A stretch of 64,000 bases of DNA, taken from NCBI GenBank assembly GCA_027488845.1, contig JAIYBC010000065.1:1-64000 (forward strand). Reading direction: 5' to 3'. Numbering within the stretch: the first letter of the stretch is position 1; the number at the start of each line of letters is the position of its first letter. The stretch is from Verrucomicrobiales bacterium. Its GTDB lineage: Bacteria > Verrucomicrobiota > Verrucomicrobiia > Limisphaerales > UBA9464. The notes beneath the pieces are model-generated. The model did no database searches. It saw only the letters and a program-made list of their open reading frames with translations, and was not told the origin of the DNA. Position numbers and translations under genes: made by a program. Shown here in pieces: positions 61,066-64,000 of this stretch.

Positions 61066-63575
61066 GGACGGCTTTCGGTGGAATGGGTTCCGGGACGGAG
61101 CGCCCGTCCCGCATGGCGGGTGGCGAGGCAGGCGAAGGCGACGACGGTGATCGAGCTCAGCGGCATCAGCACGGCGCACACGATCGGGGAAAGGAGTCCC
61201 GCGGCCGCAATCGCGAGGCCGACGAGGTTGTAGAGGCCGGACAGCAGGAATCCGGCGCGGACCAGCGCAACCGACCGACGCGCGAAGGCGAGGATGCCGG
61301 GAAGGCGCGGGACCATGTCGGCCGCCAGGATGATGTCGCTGGCCGGCGAGAACGCGCCGACCTCCTCCACCACCGCGGCTCCCACGTCCGCCTGCCTCAA
61401 CGCTCCGGCGTCGTTGAGTCCGTCGCCGACCATCAGGACGGTCTCGCCCCGTTCCTGGCGCGCGCGGACGAAGTCCAGCTTGTCCTGAGGCCCCTGGCCG
61501 AAGCGGAGTTCCGCCTGCTCGCCGAGCAGTCCACGGAAGCGAGCCCGTTCCCCGTCGTGGTCGCCGCTGAGCAACGCGATGCGGTGGCTTCCCGCGAGCC
61601 CCGCGGGAAGGCGGTCGACGTCCGCCCGGACTCCGCCGGAGACGCGGAAGCGCCCGAGGACGCTGCCTTCCACCGAAGCCATCACCGTCGCCCCGTCGGC
61701 CGGGCCATTCACCCCGGCCGGGATCCCGGCGCCGTTCTGCGCCATCCACGAGGCCGAGCCGAGCGCGACGGTTTGACCATCGACCTCCGCGGCGACGCCC
61801 CGGCCGGGCACTTCCCGGAATGCGGTGACGGACTCGGACACCGCGGGACGGACACCGGGCCGGGCCGAGAGCCACGACGCGATGCGGACCGAGAGCGGAT
61901 GGGTCGAGGCACGGGCCACCGCGGCGAGACGGGCCGCGTCGTCATCGGAGAGCGTCGTGCCCTCCCACTCCACCCGGGCACCGCCGGGCGTGGTGAGCGT
62001 GCCGGTCTTGTCGAAGACCACCGTGTCCACCCGGGCGAGGATCTCGGCGACGTGGGGGTTCTTGAGGTACACGCCCACCCGTCCGAGCACCCGTTGGGCG
62101 GTACCCAGGGTGAACGGCGCGGCGAGGGCCAAGGCGCAGGGGCAGGCGACGATGAGCACCGAGGTGAAGGCCTTGAAGCCGCGGGAGGCGTCGCCGGCGG
62201 CGATCCAGCCCAGCGCCGAGGCGACGGCGATGGCGAGGATGATCCAGGTGAACCGGCGGCTGTAGGCGTTGGTGATGCGGTCGATGCCCTCGCCGCGGTC
62301 CTTGCGGAACGCGTCCTGGTTCCAAAGCGAGGTCAGGTAGCTCTGGGAGACCGGCTTGACGGTGGCGACCTCGATCAGGCCAGCGGCCTGGCGTCCGCCC
62401 GCGTGGATGAGGTCGCCGACCCCGCGCGTCACCGGCTGGGATTCGCCGGTCACGAAGGCGTAGTCGATGAGGGCTTCGCCGCGGACCAGGCGGGCGTCGG
62501 CGGGAACCAGTTCGCCGTGTCGCAGCACCAGCGTGTCGCCGACGGCAAGCTGGGAGAGCGCAACCCGCTCCTCGCCGGCCACACCGCGACGCGTCACGGC
62601 CAACGGGAAGAAGGAGCGGTAGTCGCGGTCGAAGGCGAGCCGGTCGTAGGACTTGCGCTGGAAGACCTGTCCGCAGAGGAGGAAGAACAGCAGCCCGGCC
62701 ATCGAGTCGAAGTAGCCGTCACCGCGCCCCGTGATCACCTCGTAGGCGCTCTGTCCGAAGATGGCGAGCAGGCCCGCGGCAATGGGGATCTCGATCACCG
62801 CGGCGCGGGCGCGAAGGCCGTTCCAGGCCGCCTGCCAGTAGCCGAGGGCGCTGTAGAGAAGCACCGGGAGCGCGAGGACCAGCTGGATCTTGCCGGTCAT
62901 CGCGCGGAAGGCCGGTCCGTGGACGCTGTCGAGTCCGAGATAGGCGGCGATCGCGAAGAGCATCGAGTTGCCGAAGGCGAATCCGGCCACGCCGAGCTGC
63001 AGCCACAGCCGGCGGGAGATCCCGGAGGCGGGCTTCGCGTCGAGGTCCGAGGACTTCAGGTCGGGCTCGTAGCCGAGAGAAGCCATCAACGAAACCACCT
63101 CGGAAAGCCGGATGGACGGCGTCTCGAACGTGATGGAGACCTCGCGGCGCAGGAAGTTCACCCGCGACTGGCCGATGCCGGACCGCAGCCGGAAGAGGTT
63201 CTCGAGAAGCCAGATGCACGCGGTGCAGTGGATCGCGGGAACCCGGAAGGAGACCCGTGTCTGGCGGGCGTCCGAGAAGTCCACGATCCGTTCCCGCACC
63301 TCGGGCACGTCCAGGAAGTCGAAGCGGTCCGCCGGACCCGGGTTCCCTCCCCGCACGCCATCGGTCCCGCCCATCCGGTAGAGATCCTCCATGCCCCCGG
63401 CCTTGAGGATCTCGAAGACGGCGACACAGCCCTGGCAGCAGAAGTCCCGTTCGTCCCGGCTGAGCCGCGTCGTCCCACAGGGGCTGCCGCAGTGGTGGCA
63501 GGAGGCCACGGACGGAGCGGCGGCGCCGGGGGCGGTTTCGGGGACGGACGGGTTCTTGGGGGCACGGGTGCTCAC
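61062..63575 (-). CDS. ccoI: Copper-transporting P-type ATPase CcoI (FixI-like)
   Basis: 837 residues from a GTG at 63575. An N-terminal Cys-rich metal-binding segment (C26, C29, C33, then C46, C47 and C50 in FCCQGC) is followed by an HMA domain with C117-x-x-C120 in IHCTACIW. The P1B-type ATPase core has eight helices with the transport motif CPC in VACPCALALAAPF, phosphorylation D in VFDKTGTLTT, and GDGLNDAGAL near the end. CcoI delivers copper for the oxidase active site. It is the first gene of the cbb3 cluster here. I saw no FNR-type TTGAT-N4-ATCAA box in the 170 bp upstream. Confidence 0.94.
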   Translation of the reverse strand: MSTRAPKNPSVPETAPGAAAPSVASCHHCGSPCGTTRLSRDERDFCCQGCVAVFEILKAGGMEDLYRMGGTDGVRGGNPGPADRFDFLDVPEVRERIVDFSDARQTRVSFRVPAIHCTACIWLLENLFRLRSGIGQSRVNFLRREVSITFETPSIRLSEVVSLMASLGYEPDLKSSDLDAKPASGISRRLWLQLGVAGFAFGNSMLFAIAAYLGLDSVHGPAFRAMTGKIQLVLALPVLLYSALGYWQAAWNGLRARAAVIEIPIAAGLLAIFGQSAYEVITGRGDGYFDSMAGLLFFLLCGQVFQRKSYDRLAFDRDYRSFFPLAVTRRGVAGEERVALSQLAVGDTLVLRHGELVPADARLVRGEALIDYAFVTGESQPVTRGVGDLIHAGGRQAAGLIEVATVKPVSQSYLTSLWNQDAFRKDRGEGIDRITNAYSRRFTWIILAIAVASALGWIAAGDASRGFKAFTSVLIVACPCALALAAPFTLGTAQRVLGRVGVYLKNPHVAEILARVDTVVFDKTGTLTTPGGARVEWEGTTLSDDDAARLAAVARASTHPLSVRIASWLSARPGVRPAVSESVTAFREVPGRGVAAEVDGQTVALGSASWMAQNGAGIPAGVNGPADGATVMASVEGSVLGRFRVSGGVRADVDRLPAGLAGSHRIALLSGDHDGERARFRGLLGEQAELRFGQGPQDKLDFVRARQERGETVLMVGDGLNDAGALRQADVGAAVVEEVGAFSPASDIILAADMVPRLPGILAFARRSVALVRAGFLLSGLYNLVGLAIAAAGLLSPIVCAVLMPLSSITVVAFACLATRHAGRALRPGTHSTESRP

Positions 63576-63745
63576 GACGCGGCCCGAACATTGCCGGGGA
63601 GGCGCGGAGCTACTTCGCGGAAATTGCCACGGTGGAGACGCCGTTTGTTGCAGGATTCCCGCGGCCGGTGCTGTACCGGCGTTTCAAAGGGGACCGTGCG
63701 CCTATTGGAAAGGCGGCAGAACTAACGGAGCAGCCCATCGAGGCC

Positions 63746-64000
63746 TCATTCGCCCGGGCTGCCTGGAACCGCGGGTTCGGATCCGGGCTCACGGAAGTTG
63801 GCGACGCGCAGACGGGTCGGGCGCATCGACTCGACATGGGTGTCGTAGAAGAGGGCGTTCATCACGCCGCCATGCCGGGTGGGGTAGTGGGAGTCGTTCG
63901 TGAAGGGGACCCAAGGCGGACGCGGGACGCGGGGAACCCGGCTGTCGGAGCATCCGGGGCTCCGCCGGTGGTCCCAGACGACGATCCGATCGGACGGCTG
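63746..64000 (-). CDS. Prepilin-like H-X9-DG family protein, C-terminal part
   Basis: The frame is open to the right edge, so only the last 84 residues are seen; the start lies outside. RHGGVMNALFYDTHVESM near the C-terminus corresponds to the processing-associated H-X9-DG signature of PVC prepilin-like (DUF1559-related) proteins, but the usual DG is DT here. PVC genomes have many copies of this family, with an N-terminal pilin-type helix and a globular domain. The 170 bp between this stop and ccoI hold no convincing gene. Confidence 0.75.
   Translation of the reverse strand, partial: QPSDRIVVWDHRRSPGCSDSRVPRVPRPPWVPFTNDSHYPTRHGGVMNALFYDTHVESMRPTRLRVANFREPGSEPAVPGSPGE

Noticed and set aside
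61083-63725. Open frame of 880 codons on the plus strand
   Set aside because: Antisense to ccoI; no domain.
63576-63745. FNR/Anr box upstream of the cbb3 cluster
   Set aside because: No TTGAT-N4-ATCAA-like sequence could be found by reading the stretch.
63610-63837. Small minus-strand open frame before ccoI
   Set aside because: It overlaps the prepilin-like gene end in another frame and has no features.

Overview
The window is a G+C-rich bacterial chromosome segment with a Verrucomicrobiota-like (PVC group) character. The signs are: a prepilin-like protein with a relic of the H-X9-DG C-terminal signature at the right edge; a fused CcoN-CcoO oxidase with a small CcoP; weak or absent Shine-Dalgarno sequences before many genes; many sensor kinases; and a REP/RAYT pair of a kind common in such genomes. 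This placement is an inference from gene content, not a phylogenetic result. No tRNA, rRNA or CRISPR array was recognised.

Left edge (1-4.7 kb) is mobile and disturbed. The right part of an IS21-family element (istA 3' part, istB, triplicated end repeat) is inserted into the 3' end of a HEAT-like repeat gene. Next comes a strikingly AT-rich gene for a small membrane protein lying between two direct copies of a 24-bp REP-like sequence, then a RAYT transposase flanked by inverted copies of the same sequence.

4.8-25 kb is rich in regulation: a secreted EF-hand protein followed by a LytS/LytR two-component pair; a YafY/WYL regulator with a perfect inverted repeat and a VOC protein; a QseB/PmrA-like response regulator and kinase with a CTTAA-N6-CTTAA box in their upstream region, shared with a divergent Tat-exported intradiol dioxygenase; adenine deaminase; a DapA-family lyase/aldolase; a DUF3472 protein overlapping a small membrane methyltransferase; an orphan Hpt protein; a secreted alpha/beta-hydrolase; and a kinase plus response regulator with a CitB/DeoR-like output domain.

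25-38 kb holds a GAF plus seven-PAS histidine kinase without a receiver, an EI24/CysZ-type membrane protein, and a tightly overlapped recC-recB-DUF3298 operon with no recD beside it. 38-45 kb holds a small VOC protein, a likely iron-acquisition operon (TonB-dependent siderophore receptor, PiuC-type dioxygenase, PepSY membrane protein) and a divergent beta-propeller protein.

45-55 kb holds an ECF sigma/anti-sigma pair, a YwqK-like small protein, an aldehyde dehydrogenase with a lysine-rich tail, a two-component-propeller kinase with its NarL regulator, and a large secreted metzincin. 55-63.6 kb is one minus-strand cluster for a cbb3-type cytochrome oxidase and its assembly, transcribed ccoI-ccoS-ccoNO-ccoQ-ccoP-ccoG-ccoH-safE. 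The window ends inside a prepilin-like gene.
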